Origin: Entonaema liquescens
Lineage: Eukaryota; Ascomycota; Sordariomycetes; Xylariales; Xylariaceae
Reading direction: 5' to 3'
DNA length: 64,000 nucleotides
NCBI GenBank assembly: GCA_902805475.1
Contig: CADCSX010000005.1
Coordinates: forward strand, 1,561,501 to 1,625,500
This document shows positions 21,491 through 31,409 of the stretch, piece by piece. A model generated the notes under the pieces. That model was given only the letters and a program-made list of their open reading frames with translations, did no database searches and was not told where the DNA came from. How positions within the stretch are numbered: position 1 is the stretch's first letter; the number at the start of each line of letters is the position of its first letter. The position numbers and the translations under genes were made by a program.

Positions 21491-23156
21491 TTAACATCTG
21501 ATCTCGACTCCCCCTTTACTGATAGTAAGATACTTCACACCCTTATACGGCTTTACTCCTTCGCCGAGACCTCGACTTTTTCTCGGGTCAATGAGGATGC
21601 TCTCGACCTTAATTCCACTTGATAACCACCCCTTGACAGAGAAGCTGACGGAGGCAGAGCTCGGCATTAGGATCTTGTTCTGGGCGATTCTTCTAGCGTC
21701 CTTCTCATCATCCGAGCTCCCTTCACCATTTTTGGATTTTTCATTTGCATTGCTCTGATACGGCTCGTCGTAAGTATAATCCTTACCGAAACCGAATCCA
21801 CTAGGATCGGTATCTTCTTGGTCCTCCGTTAACGGTCCTTGAACCGAACATCGAAGCCCATAGTAAGACGTCCCAGCGGAGAGCTCTTTCGTTGGTATGT
21901 GCCATTCTAGCATTTTATCTGCTGGACTAAAGCTGGCGTCTCCCTTACTTGGTCGAATATCCGAAAGGTTCCTAACCTCGGAAGGTAACGGCACTGAGAC
22001 AGTAAGATCTTGTAACAATGGTGCGCCAGCTGATCCCGGGTGCGGCGCTCCGAATGCTCTACCACCTGGGCCACTGCCTCTACCAGACGACCCTGAAATT
22101 GAAGAATTAGAAGGCCCAAAATTCTTATTGATGTTGAGCCGCACTTCGAAATCTGAACCAGTTGAACCTAAACCGGTCTTGACTTCGATATTGACCGGGA
22201 GTCTCAGGCTGTTCGAGCTCAAATTCCCACTCTTCCCGTTGGTGAAAGGTAGTAGATCCACTTCGTAACCTGCAAGAATAAAGCGTCCATCTGGGGGTAT
22301 GAAGCTAAGTTCCCCTGGGCTCTCCTTCCATCTGTTTAATCGTACACATGGATGGAACACTGGTAGCTCCATGACACTCTTTAGGTTATGCTTACCCGAA
22401 GGACCGGTAATATTTAAGAGGATATCTGGGACACCAGATACCTTGGACGTAAACGCAATAGTTCCATTTGCATATGCGGCGATTGGCCTACCGGAGGGCG
22501 CAAGAGTAACAGATAACGTCTCCACAATATCGGCGTAGAGCTCATTTGATGTGTGACGTACGTTCGCTCGCCTCCAAGGGAGAGCCGGCGCTGTTTGAGC
22601 TATAAGGGATGGTGTGCTTGAGTTACTCGGAGATTTGCCAGGTAGATTAATGCTACCTAATAGTTTTCCCAGTAGACCTTCTACTTCGATCACATCCCTT
22701 AGAGCATTAGGTTCCGTAGTACTGACAGTGCCGGCATCGCACATTTCGGTAAGAAGTTGAGCAACGACATCGTAGTTCGCTTCGATCTTGTGCGCTAGAA
22801 CCGGTGCGCCAAGGAACTCTTCAAGAGCGTCGATTATGCGATGGAGAAACTCAAGGACAAGAAGAGGTTCTATTTCAGAAGAAGAGGTAGCTAGATAGAG
22901 GATATTTGCATGTATGAGACTGAATACAAGGGTCGGAGGATTGGTATTCGATAGGTATATTAGATTCGGTCTCGGAGACGGACGTTCGAGATACAGGGGA
23001 AGAAGAACGGCGGCTGAAAGAGGACGCGATGTATAGGTATGAGAGAGGATCGCACGACTATATGTTTATCGTTAGTTTAAAAGGAGTTTTGGCATATTAT
23101 TGGATAACTGACTTGTGCTCATCGTAGATGTGCAGCGCCTCTATTACACCGTTCAT
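21491..23156 (-). CDS. APM3: AP-3 adaptor complex subunit mu
   Basis: The medium chain of the AP-3 adaptor, which selects cargo for the alkaline-phosphatase route to the vacuole. Exon 1 is 23113-23156 (MNGVIEALHIYDEH..); an intron of 55 nt (23058-23112, GTCAGT..TATAG) follows; exon 2 is 21491-23057. The product is 536 aa. The N-terminal longin-like domain contains PLYLERPSPRPNLIYLS and EFLHRIIDALEEFLGAPVLAHKIEANYDVVAQLL-type helices. The mu homology domain starts near LPWRRANVRHTSNELYADIVE and includes GRPIAAYANGTIAFTSKVSG and VRLNRWKESPGELSFIPPDGRF, the diagnostic block. Gly/Ser- and charged linkers in the C-terminal half are common in filamentous fungi. It is divergent from MPP10, with the AT-rich element between them. 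Confidence 0.9.
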
Positions 23157-23299
23157 GGCGGTTGGGTTGCTATGCGCATCATTAGATCTAGAAAGATAAG
23201 GCTAAAATACAACTTAGAACGCACTGATTAAAAGAATTAGATCTTAGGTGTGATGCCGTCAGAGGGGACCTGAACTGCTTGAGACCAAATTGTGGGACG

Positions 23300-23347
23300 T
23301 ATGGCGGACCATAGGAGCCACTTTGCCAAAATCGATTTTGGCTGGCC
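23300..23347 (+). repeat. Left terminal inverted repeat
   Basis: The outer end of the AT-rich element. It includes the 18-base perfect palindrome GCCAAAATCGATTTTGGC at 23325-23342. Composition is normal, unlike the core. Confidence 0.65.
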
Positions 23348-23511
23348 GTAAGGGGTAATTTATCCCTAGCGTATGCACAAGCCATATACATTACGTATAT
23401 TTATGCGCTATACGAGTCGCATATAGTGGTTAGATAAATATCTTAAGCTTAACAATAAAGAATTTAACGTTTTATATAAAATTATATATAATTAAATTTT
23501 TTATTTAAAGT

Positions 23512-23728
23512 TTTATTTAATTTATTTAATTTATTTAATTTATTTAATTTATTTAATTTATTTAATTTATTTAATTTATTTAATTTATTTAATTTATTTA
23601 ATTTATTTAATTTATTTAATTTATTTAATTTATTTAATTTATTTAATTTATTTAATTTATTTAATTTATTTAATTTATTTAATTTATTTAATTTATTTAA
23701 CTTATTTAATTTATTTAATTTTTTAAAT
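23512..23728. repeat. 9-base minisatellite (TTTATTTAA)n
   Basis: About 24 tandem copies of a 9-base unit with almost no variation; one C interrupts it at 23701. It lies inside the AT-rich core. Confidence 0.95.
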
Positions 23729-24892
23729 AATTAATTAATTAAATATTTTAATACGCGAAAAAAATATTTAAAAATATTTATAACGATAATGTTAATTTTA
23801 AAAATTTTTATATAAAAATATTAAAAAATAAATTAATTTTAATTTGTAAAAATTATTATTATAATTAAATTAAACGTAAAAAAATATTAAAAAATAAAAT
23901 TATTTTATTACGTAATTATTTTATTACGTAATTATTTTATTTTTAAAATTTTTTTTCGAATTTTTAATATAATTTTATATATATAAATATATTAAATCGA
24001 AAATTATTTTTAAATAATTATTATTTTAAATTAAATTTTATTTAAATAATATTTTATAATTAAATATTTTAAATATTTTATATAATTAATAAATACGTTA
24101 AATTTTTTAAAAAATTATTTTTTTTTAATAAAAATTATACGTTCGAATTTTATTTATTTCGTAATTTTCGGGGTTTTTTTTTTTTATTTTATATTTATTT
24201 ATATATTTATTTATATTATATATATATTATAACGTAATCGTATTTTTTTTAAAAAATATATTATAATTTTAAAATTATTTTAATTTAAAATAATTATATA
24301 TTATAAATATATTATATATATAAATTTATATTTAATACGAAAATTATTTAATAAATAATCGTTTTATTTATATATTTATATAAATTTATTTTAATAAATT
24401 AATATTATTATTATAAATATTTTTAAATATTTTTTTCGCGTAATAAAATAAATAATTAATTAAATAATTTATTTAATTTATTTTTAATATTATAAATATT
24501 TAAATAAATAAATAAATATATAAATTTTATAAAAAAATTAAAATTAAATAAATTACATTATATATAATAAAATTATTTAATAATTTAAATAATTATATTA
24601 AATAAATTATATTAAATAAATTATATTATTATATTATTAATTATATTATCGATTATATTATTAATTATATTATAAATAATTTTTAAATAATTAATTATTT
24701 AAAATATTTAATTAAATATATGTAAATGTTTTTTTATAATAATATATAATTTTTTTATAAAAATAATACTATTTTAACGGGTTATTTATAGTAATATATT
24801 CAATTTACCCATATAAAACTCAAGTACTAGCCATTAAATTTCAAGTATCCGACCGATAAAATCAACTTGCGCTTGACTAAATCTAGTTTAGT

Positions 24893-24940
24893 GGCTGACC
24901 AAAATCGATTTTGGCAAAGTGGTACATATGGTCTGCCATA
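24893..24940 (-). repeat. Right terminal inverted repeat
   Basis: Reverse complement partner of the left repeat. The central CCACTTTGCCAAAATCGATT.. part is identical over about 24 bases, and the palindrome core is at 24899-24914. Confidence 0.65.
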
Positions 24941-25131
24941 GGACGACCTATTAACTTAACTTTTATCGATAAGAGCCTTAACTCTTAAACCTGTGGGGTC
25001 TTTTTTTTTTAACTTTCAACCTTGAGCTGGGAAATTTTTCTAAAACGGCCAATTTTTTTTCGATTCGCCGAACCATCGATCGACCAAAGCACTTCTCATT
25101 CATCCTCCCCTCCTCAATGCAGTAACTAGAA

Positions 25132-27390
25132 ATGGCGGGGCCTGCTAGCACTACGTCTTCCATGACTTCGACTTCGCATACTTTAACCCATGCGCCATCA
25201 GTGGGATTTCTATCTACTTTCGCCGATTCATCAAAACCATCTAGCGCTGTAGAGATGTTAGAACTCTTCGAGGCTATCAAGTCGGGTAACCGACATAACT
25301 TCCTACAGCCAGTTCCTGCAATTCCAAACGCCTCTTTACAGCTTGCGAAGGCCACGCTCGATGCATATGCTGGGCAAATATGCGACGAACAGCAGCAGCG
25401 CCAAAAAGAAGAGAGCAAGAAGCGGAAGCGAGCTGAAAATGGGTTAGGAAAAGGTGAAATACTAAAGATTAGGAAGCTTCACGTCGATGGGTTTGAAAGT
25501 GGTCAGGTCTGGCAACAGGCAAGAAGAATTATCACAAGTGCATTACAGGATTCGAAAAGTGCACTCCAAGAATTAGAAGACCGGAAGGAAATCCAAGTAA
25601 ATGGTGTCAGCGGAGATACGCATATCGATGCGGTCGAATCTGCAGAGGACGCTTCCGACGATGATTCGGCTGACGACGAATCCGCTTCAGAGCTCGAAGA
25701 TTCGGAAGGACTCATAGAGGGTGTCAATGAAGATGAGGAGATAGATGGAGAGGACCTTGAAGACGATGCTGAATTATCAGAGGACGATATAGAGGAAGGC
25801 CTGGAAGATATCGACGAGGAAGACGAAGCTGAAGAGGAAGATGAATCTGGATCTGAAGAAGCTTCAGAAGAGCTAGTCGAAGATCCTAATGGTCTTAATG
25901 ATGGTTTCTTTTCCATCGATGAATTTAACAAACAGACGCAATGGTTTGAGGATGCGGATGCCAGAGGAGACCCAGATGCGGATCGTGCAAGCGACGACGA
26001 TGAAGTAGATTGGCACGCCGATCTACGCTCTTTAAAGCCATCTAATAACGGAAAGGCCTCTAAAAAGTCCAATGAAGATGTCGATGAAGAGATGCTTTCT
26101 GATATCGAAGATAATGAGGAAGACGATGAGGATGGAGGACCTACCTTTGGAAATATGGATTTAGATGCGCCGGAAGGAGATAGCGAAGAAGAGGGCGACG
26201 AAATGGATGGGGAAGATGATACCAACGCCAACGAAATCTATTACAAAGACTTCTTCGCGCCCCCACAGCGCAAGGGGGCTAGAAACAACAAAGCCAAGAA
26301 ATTCAGGGAACCCCGATCCACGAAGCCGGACGATAACGACGTTGACCGAGCAATAGCTGATGTCCGACGAGATTTGTTCGAAGACGAATCGGAGAGAGAG
26401 GATTCAGAAGACGCTCTTTCCGACGCTTCTGCGGGTGACCCTAAGTCCAGGCGATCCGCGCACGAGAGGCGGCAAGCCAAGCTAGCAGAAGAGATTCGAA
26501 AGCTGGAAGCAGCAAACGTGGCTAAGAGGGAATGGGCAATGGCCGGAGAAGCTAAGGCTGTTGACAGGCCGAAGAATTCTCTGTTGGAGGAAGACCTTGA
26601 CTTTGAGCACGTGGGTAAGCCCGTACCGGTTATCACAGCTGAAGTAAGCGAGAGCATCGAGGACATGATCAAACGCCGTATTCTTGCCCAAGAATTTGAC
26701 GAGGTTATTAAGCGGCGTCCTGATGCTTCAGAGTTCTCGTCTAATACTAGACGAGGACTTGTCGATCTAGACGACACGAAAAATAAGCAGTCACTTGCAG
26801 AGATCTATGAGGAGGAGCATGTCAAAACCACAAATCCAGATTCTTATGTGAGCAAAGCCGACGAGAAACTTCGAAAGGAAGAGAAGGAAATTGAGCAGAT
26901 GTGGAAAGAAGTTAGCGCCAACCTGGATGCTCTCACTAGTTGGCACTACAAACCTAAGCCTGCTGCACCTACACTTACAGTTGTGTCGGATGTGGCGACG
27001 ATTAGCATGGAAGACGCTCAACCTACTACCGCCCAAGGTGTCAGTGGCGGTGACCACACCTTGGCACCACAAGAAATCTACAAGGCTGGTAAGGAAACAG
27101 TTGAAAAGGGCGAGGTGATTGCCAAGAGCGGTCTACCTGTTGCTAAGGAAGAGATGAGTAGAGAGGACAAGGTTAGAAGACGCAGGAGAGAGAAGGAGAG
27201 GATACGAAAGGCCGGCGGCCTCGAGGACAAGAAACCCAAGAGCGCGAATGCCCAGGCGCAGAAGCAGACACTTGGTGATCTTAAGCTGGGCGGTGTCAAG
27301 GTTATCAATAAGAAGGGCGAGATTGTGGATATGGAAGGTAATAAGGCAAAGGCGGCTAAGGTCGCATCGAGTAATAGCTTCAAGCTCTGA
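25132..27390 (+). CDS. MPP10: U3 snoRNP protein MPP10
   Basis: A component of the SSU processome that joins Imp3 and Imp4 to the U3 snoRNP for early cleavage of pre-18S rRNA in the nucleolus. A single exon encodes 752 aa. After an N-terminal helical part (PSSAVEMLELFEAIKSGNR) come long Asp/Glu-rich runs (about residues 185-260), then the family motifs FFSIDEFNKQTQWFE, EIYYKDFFAPPQRK and SLLEEDLDFEHVGKPVPVIT, and the conserved block IEDMIKRRILAQEFDEVIKR, followed by SLAEIYEEEHVK and LDALTSWHYKPKP. Lys/Arg-rich helices near the end (KVRRRRREKERIRKAGG) fit a nucleolar protein. The length is normal. Serine-rich ORFs on the opposite strand (25503-26231, 26241-26777) are the mirror of the acidic runs. 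Confidence 0.95.
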   Translation: MAGPASTTSSMTSTSHTLTHAPSVGFLSTFADSSKPSSAVEMLELFEAIKSGNRHNFLQPVPAIPNASLQLAKATLDAYAGQICDEQQQRQKEESKKRKRAENGLGKGEILKIRKLHVDGFESGQVWQQARRIITSALQDSKSALQELEDRKEIQVNGVSGDTHIDAVESAEDASDDDSADDESASELEDSEGLIEGVNEDEEIDGEDLEDDAELSEDDIEEGLEDIDEEDEAEEEDESGSEEASEELVEDPNGLNDGFFSIDEFNKQTQWFEDADARGDPDADRASDDDEVDWHADLRSLKPSNNGKASKKSNEDVDEEMLSDIEDNEEDDEDGGPTFGNMDLDAPEGDSEEEGDEMDGEDDTNANEIYYKDFFAPPQRKGARNNKAKKFREPRSTKPDDNDVDRAIADVRRDLFEDESEREDSEDALSDASAGDPKSRRSAHERRQAKLAEEIRKLEAANVAKREWAMAGEAKAVDRPKNSLLEEDLDFEHVGKPVPVITAEVSESIEDMIKRRILAQEFDEVIKRRPDASEFSSNTRRGLVDLDDTKNKQSLAEIYEEEHVKTTNPDSYVSKADEKLRKEEKEIEQMWKEVSANLDALTSWHYKPKPAAPTLTVVSDVATISMEDAQPTTAQGVSGGDHTLAPQEIYKAGKETVEKGEVIAKSGLPVAKEEMSREDKVRRRRREKERIRKAGGLEDKKPKSANAQAQKQTLGDLKLGGVKVINKKGEIVDMEGNKAKAAKVASSNSFKL

Positions 27391-27731
27391 TATTAGCTTT
27401 GCGAATATTAATGACATTTGTATTGAAGTTATAATCTCTTGAATTACTTACTATGCAATATACTGCCTACCTCCTGATACCTATTTCGATGAACAGCCGG
27501 CATGTCCCCGATTTTACGGCTCCGAAGGTGATTACCTAAATATGCATACTCGGGCAAGTCGGTCCAGGGCGGGAACTTGGCGGGGTTCTGAAAAGTGCAC
27601 GGTCCAGTTCAAGCTTCTATTGCGTTTTAGCGACTTTTAAAAAATATTGCTACTGTCTAAAAAGAAGGGTTCGCAATACCTCTTTCTGTCTGTCCCCGCG
27701 GTGCGCCAAAGCCGCGCTTTATTTTCTCGCC
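27391..27731. other. Intergenic, no feature seen
   Basis: This 341-base spacer is the 5' flank of the DMAC1-like gene. I see nothing in it. Confidence 0.5.
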
Positions 27732-28119
27732 ATGGGTAGTAAAGTGCCGTCGGTCGGCGCTCTCGACAAGCCCGAGGACCTCAAAGGCCTGCTAAAAGAG
27801 GATCGAGGCGAAGACTGCCTCCCGTGCAGAGTCGTAGGTCAGTTCAGTTCAGTTCAGCGCATCTTTATTTATTTATTCTTTGTATAATGCGCCATCGCCA
27901 TACCCAAGATATGTAGGTACTGATAGACGGACTACAGGAGGCGGCGCGTTTCTAGGTCTAGCAGCGTACAGCTATTACTCCGGCCAGCGGGAACTCGAGA
28001 AGAACCGCGCACGCATCCTCGCGAGCAAATCGGTGCTCGGCATGCGCAGTCGACGGTTTGGTATCGCGGCTACGTCCCTGGGGTTGGCTTGGTTGGGCGT
28101 CTGGAGGTTGTTCTTATAG
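27732..28119 (+). CDS. Small membrane protein, DUF4536/DMAC1-like
   Basis: A 95-aa protein from two exons, 27732-27837 and 27938-28119. The 100-nt intron (27838-27937, GTCAGT..TACAG) joins CRVV to GGGAFLGLAAYSYY. The N-terminal 30 residues are charged and end in DCLPCRVVGGG, a CxxC motif just before the first hydrophobic segment. A second hydrophobic segment, IAATSLGLAWLGVWRLFL, closes the protein. This layout (charged head, CxxC, two membrane helices) resembles the DUF4536 family of mitochondrial inner-membrane proteins that includes DMAC1 in complex I assembly. The assignment is by architecture and memory of the family, not by a search. The intron starts with four copies of AGTTC. Confidence 0.68.
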
Positions 28120-31100
28120 GAGGGTGCGATGGAGGGCTACGATGTTACGTGTGGTCTACGGGACGTAGAATCATAAGACGAAAACCACTTCACTCTTATA
28201 TACCACGACGTTATGGCAAGAGACGAGCGCAGAGACCTGGTCGCATATACTAGCCCTATGAAGGTCGCGCGCTGAGGACTGTGAGGTCGGTCCAATGTAG
28301 TGCTACGGGAAGGATGACAGAGTCGGTCGTACGATATGAGCCGCATGATAATCTTAGACGCGAGAGTTTGCATCATAGACAAGATTCTCGTTCGCCGTAT
28401 TATTACATTGTGGGGTACGGCATAGGCACATATATTACATTGACGGAGCTGTATTGCATGAGTTGACTTGTCATTAGAGTCTAATGGTTTAAGATGCTCT
28501 GCAGATATGATAATAAAATATTACATATTACGTATCACTTTGAGCTGAATATAGTTTTATTACTACTACTCATCGACTTCTTGCAAAGTCTTGCTATATG
28601 TACTCTTTGAAACACCTTTCGTCCCAACGGTCTCACCTGGTAAGATAGAAAGCTAATCAGATACCCGAGGCGTCATCGACGGCCGCTTAACCAAAGATGA
28701 AATATCTACTTAGTTATGCTTTTCCACGTGGATTATTGTAAGGTGGCGCTGGCCCGCGCCGCCCCCCCCGCCGTCTCCTTTGGTACTCAAATTTGGTGGC
28801 TGATAGGTAAAAAGGGATGACAACAGGTTGTACGGAATAGATGAAGGGTGAGTTCTGTGGAGGTATCGAAAACCCGGGAGTTGGGTCTAATTTATATCAC
28901 AACAGTAGAACTTCCAGTTTGGATCTCCATTGACCTATTGTTATGAAAACACCAAATAAGGTACATAGGTATATATCTGTTGTGATCTTATATACCTGGG
29001 TACATACTAAATCGCGAAAAACGCGTTCCTGAATTGTTCGTCTTATCTAACGCGTTAGTTAGGATAGGGCTTTAAGAAAGAAAAAAAAAAAAAAAAAAAA
29101 AAGCTTTGAAAAGGATCAGAGCTCTGGAGCTAGTACTGAACCCCTTTCCTGCAGCCAATTCCATCAGCTCAATTCCGCTTTGGGCATGGCAGGTACCCTT
29201 CTTTTTTTCTTCTTCGTTCCTGATCTAAAGAAGAAATCTAAAGAAGAAAAGGGGAGAGGGTCCTCAGGCACGGCTTTTATTGGCTGATAAGGAAAAGGCC
29301 CCACGGAACGTGTTCATGCAGGTGCAGAAAGTGGCTGGCCGTCCATCTAAGACCCTAAGACCTAAGGGCTAGCTGCATTAACAAAGGTGTCCTTCAGGTT
29401 CGAGGGACCGGCTAACGGCTAAGATACGTACCTCTTTTAAATCTTGCATCTCATCTCAGGTTGCGTATAAGTCTTGTTACACGCCTTGTCTATAGGTAGT
29501 TATCACAGTAATTCTAAGATGTTTGGTTACTGAAATGTTTGGTTCCTGATGCCTTATTAGCGTATATTACTTGACAAATGAAACAGGCGGCATGAGATGA
29601 AAATAACGGATATTGACACCGTTTGCGATTATTATCGTCTGGGGGTAGCATTAGCATTAGTATAAGGTATCAAACAAACTGGAGTAATATGTATGGGTTG
29701 CAGGTTGGAGGTTACCATATTACCATACCTTGACCATGTTTTTGACCATGCTTTGCTTTGTTTCTGCTTGTTTACCCAAAAAGGCGAGCTGCAACACAGA
29801 CACCAGTACCGAATTCAATTCAACTCTGTTAAATGGGGACGGGGGACCTTTCTCATCAATCATCATATCATCATTCACCCGGCAACCATCTCGCTTTGAT
29901 AACTTGATACGGTCAACAACCCTAGAAAAATTAGACACAACTTGTTAGAGATAATGACAGCCCATCGGTGACATAGCAAGACAATACCGAGAAACAGAAA
30001 CATCCAAGACAACGGTTATCAGGTCCCCCCCCGCAGATCGCTCATCAAATGAGAAGGAAAGAAATAAATCTCCGTGCTTTGTGATACTGGTGGACATCTC
30101 CGTATTATTCGATCTTCAACGTTTTCTCGATACACCCACTCATCTCCTTATTAATCCCACCCTTTTTTTTTCTTTTTCTTTTCTTCTGTTTCTCGATCTC
30201 CCTTATCTGGACTCGTGCATATATCATGACGAGTGTTCACATTACACGTAAAAACACCTCTTCACAAATTGGATGTAGTAAAATACTGATCTAACGTATA
30301 GTGAAGTGAATATAAAATGAAAACGCATTTCCTTTAACATGGCTATAAAAGATACGTGCCATGCGTACGCTTGTAATACGGCTGACACACATGTGCATCC
30401 GCATGAGGTTGTAATTATATCGTATATTGGTAACAAGGACTATGAAATGGGTTGTCATGTTCAAATGATACAGTACTGCAAATGATAACAGCACAGGTAT
30501 TAAGGGGTTCTGACGGAGCGTCATGCTTCAAGGCATCCTGCTATTGACATGTGTTCGGCTAGTCCTGCCAAGTGTCTGCCAGCGGTACTAGTAGCATCGG
30601 TACCTGCCTACCTGCCACCCATCAGGTCAGGTCTACAGGTCTGTGTGTGCTAAAGTGCGTAAAGTGCGTACCTAAAGTGTGTACCTTAGAGAGGTACGTA
30701 TTGCTAATAAAAGTGGATTTACATCTGTATTCAATCAGCGGTCGGTGGCCAGTGCCCCCCGACCAGTCCCTGACAGGCCAACCTTAGGTAACGGGCCAAC
30801 CTTAATAGGGAACATCCCAAGACAGTCAACTTGGATGAACCGCGGGAGGTAGGGACTGTGCCTTCCTTATGACAATTTGTGTACTAATTGTACCTACCTA
30901 ATGAGCCTTAATACCTAGGATAGTTTGGAGGCGACTAAAAATTCACTTGACCGGTACGGGAAAAAGCTGTGGATCAGCCCCGTTCGACCTCTTATTTTCT
31001 TTCCCTTAATGAAAACAATCCACCAACCCTTTTCGTGAACCTAATTCCATTTGATCGTTAGCCACAGTCGGTCAAACTGCAAAAGCCAGCCCATCGTATT

Positions 31101-31409
31101 TTTTTTCTTCTTCTTTTCTTTGCATCGGCGACGGTTTGTCGTCTACTTCTTAGTACTTGTCTTCTTTGCATCCCCGGAATGCGGTAGCAGTATTGCCGCC
31201 CTCAGGTCCTTAGCCGGACTGAGATTGATCGCGAGCCTCCAGGTTCAGATCTGGGTCGAATTAGGGGAATTCTACCCGCTTTCGCTTTGGCCGCTTAGAG
31301 ATCCCAGCGAACATTATCGGTCGCGACCTTCGTTGAACTCGTCGATTACACTATTGTTACGACCACTAATAATTCTCGTTACGATACTTTAACACTTGTG
31401 TTACTCCTT
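28120..31409. other. Long intergenic/5' leader region before the kinase
   Basis: About 3.3 kb without a supported gene. It holds a 22-base A run (29081-29102), a TTCTTTTT-rich pyrimidine tract near 30165-30190 and several short ORFs. The last 400 bases are probably transcribed leader of the kinase gene, with an upstream ORF at 31051-31392 ending 18 bases before the proposed start. Confidence 0.4.

Larger units (their letters stand above)
23300..24940. mobile_element. TIR-bounded element with extreme AT-rich core
   Basis: Near-identical inverted repeats bound the region: left 23300-23347, and the reverse complement at the right, about 24893-24940. They match at about 41 of 48 positions and start TATGGC(G/A)GACCATA. 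Each holds the palindrome CCAAAATCGATTTTGG. A TA dinucleotide sits at both outer ends, as for Tc1/mariner-like insertions. The core, about 23450-24780, is only a few percent G+C and has no ORF. It includes a 9-base tandem repeat at 23512-23728. I infer a dead or non-autonomous DNA transposon; the superfamily rests only on the TA ends. It separates the divergent genes AP-3 mu and MPP10. Confidence 0.6.

Noticed and set aside
23450..24780. AT-rich block as an inserted mitochondrial DNA piece or a centromere
   Set aside because: It has no recognisable mitochondrial coding sequence, it is only about 1.3 kb long, and inverted repeats with TA ends explain its borders better.
25503..26777. Long Ser-rich ORFs on the minus strand
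   Set aside because: They are the complement of the acidic runs and downstream coding of MPP10 (GAA/GAT read as TTC/ATC and shifted to Ser codons).
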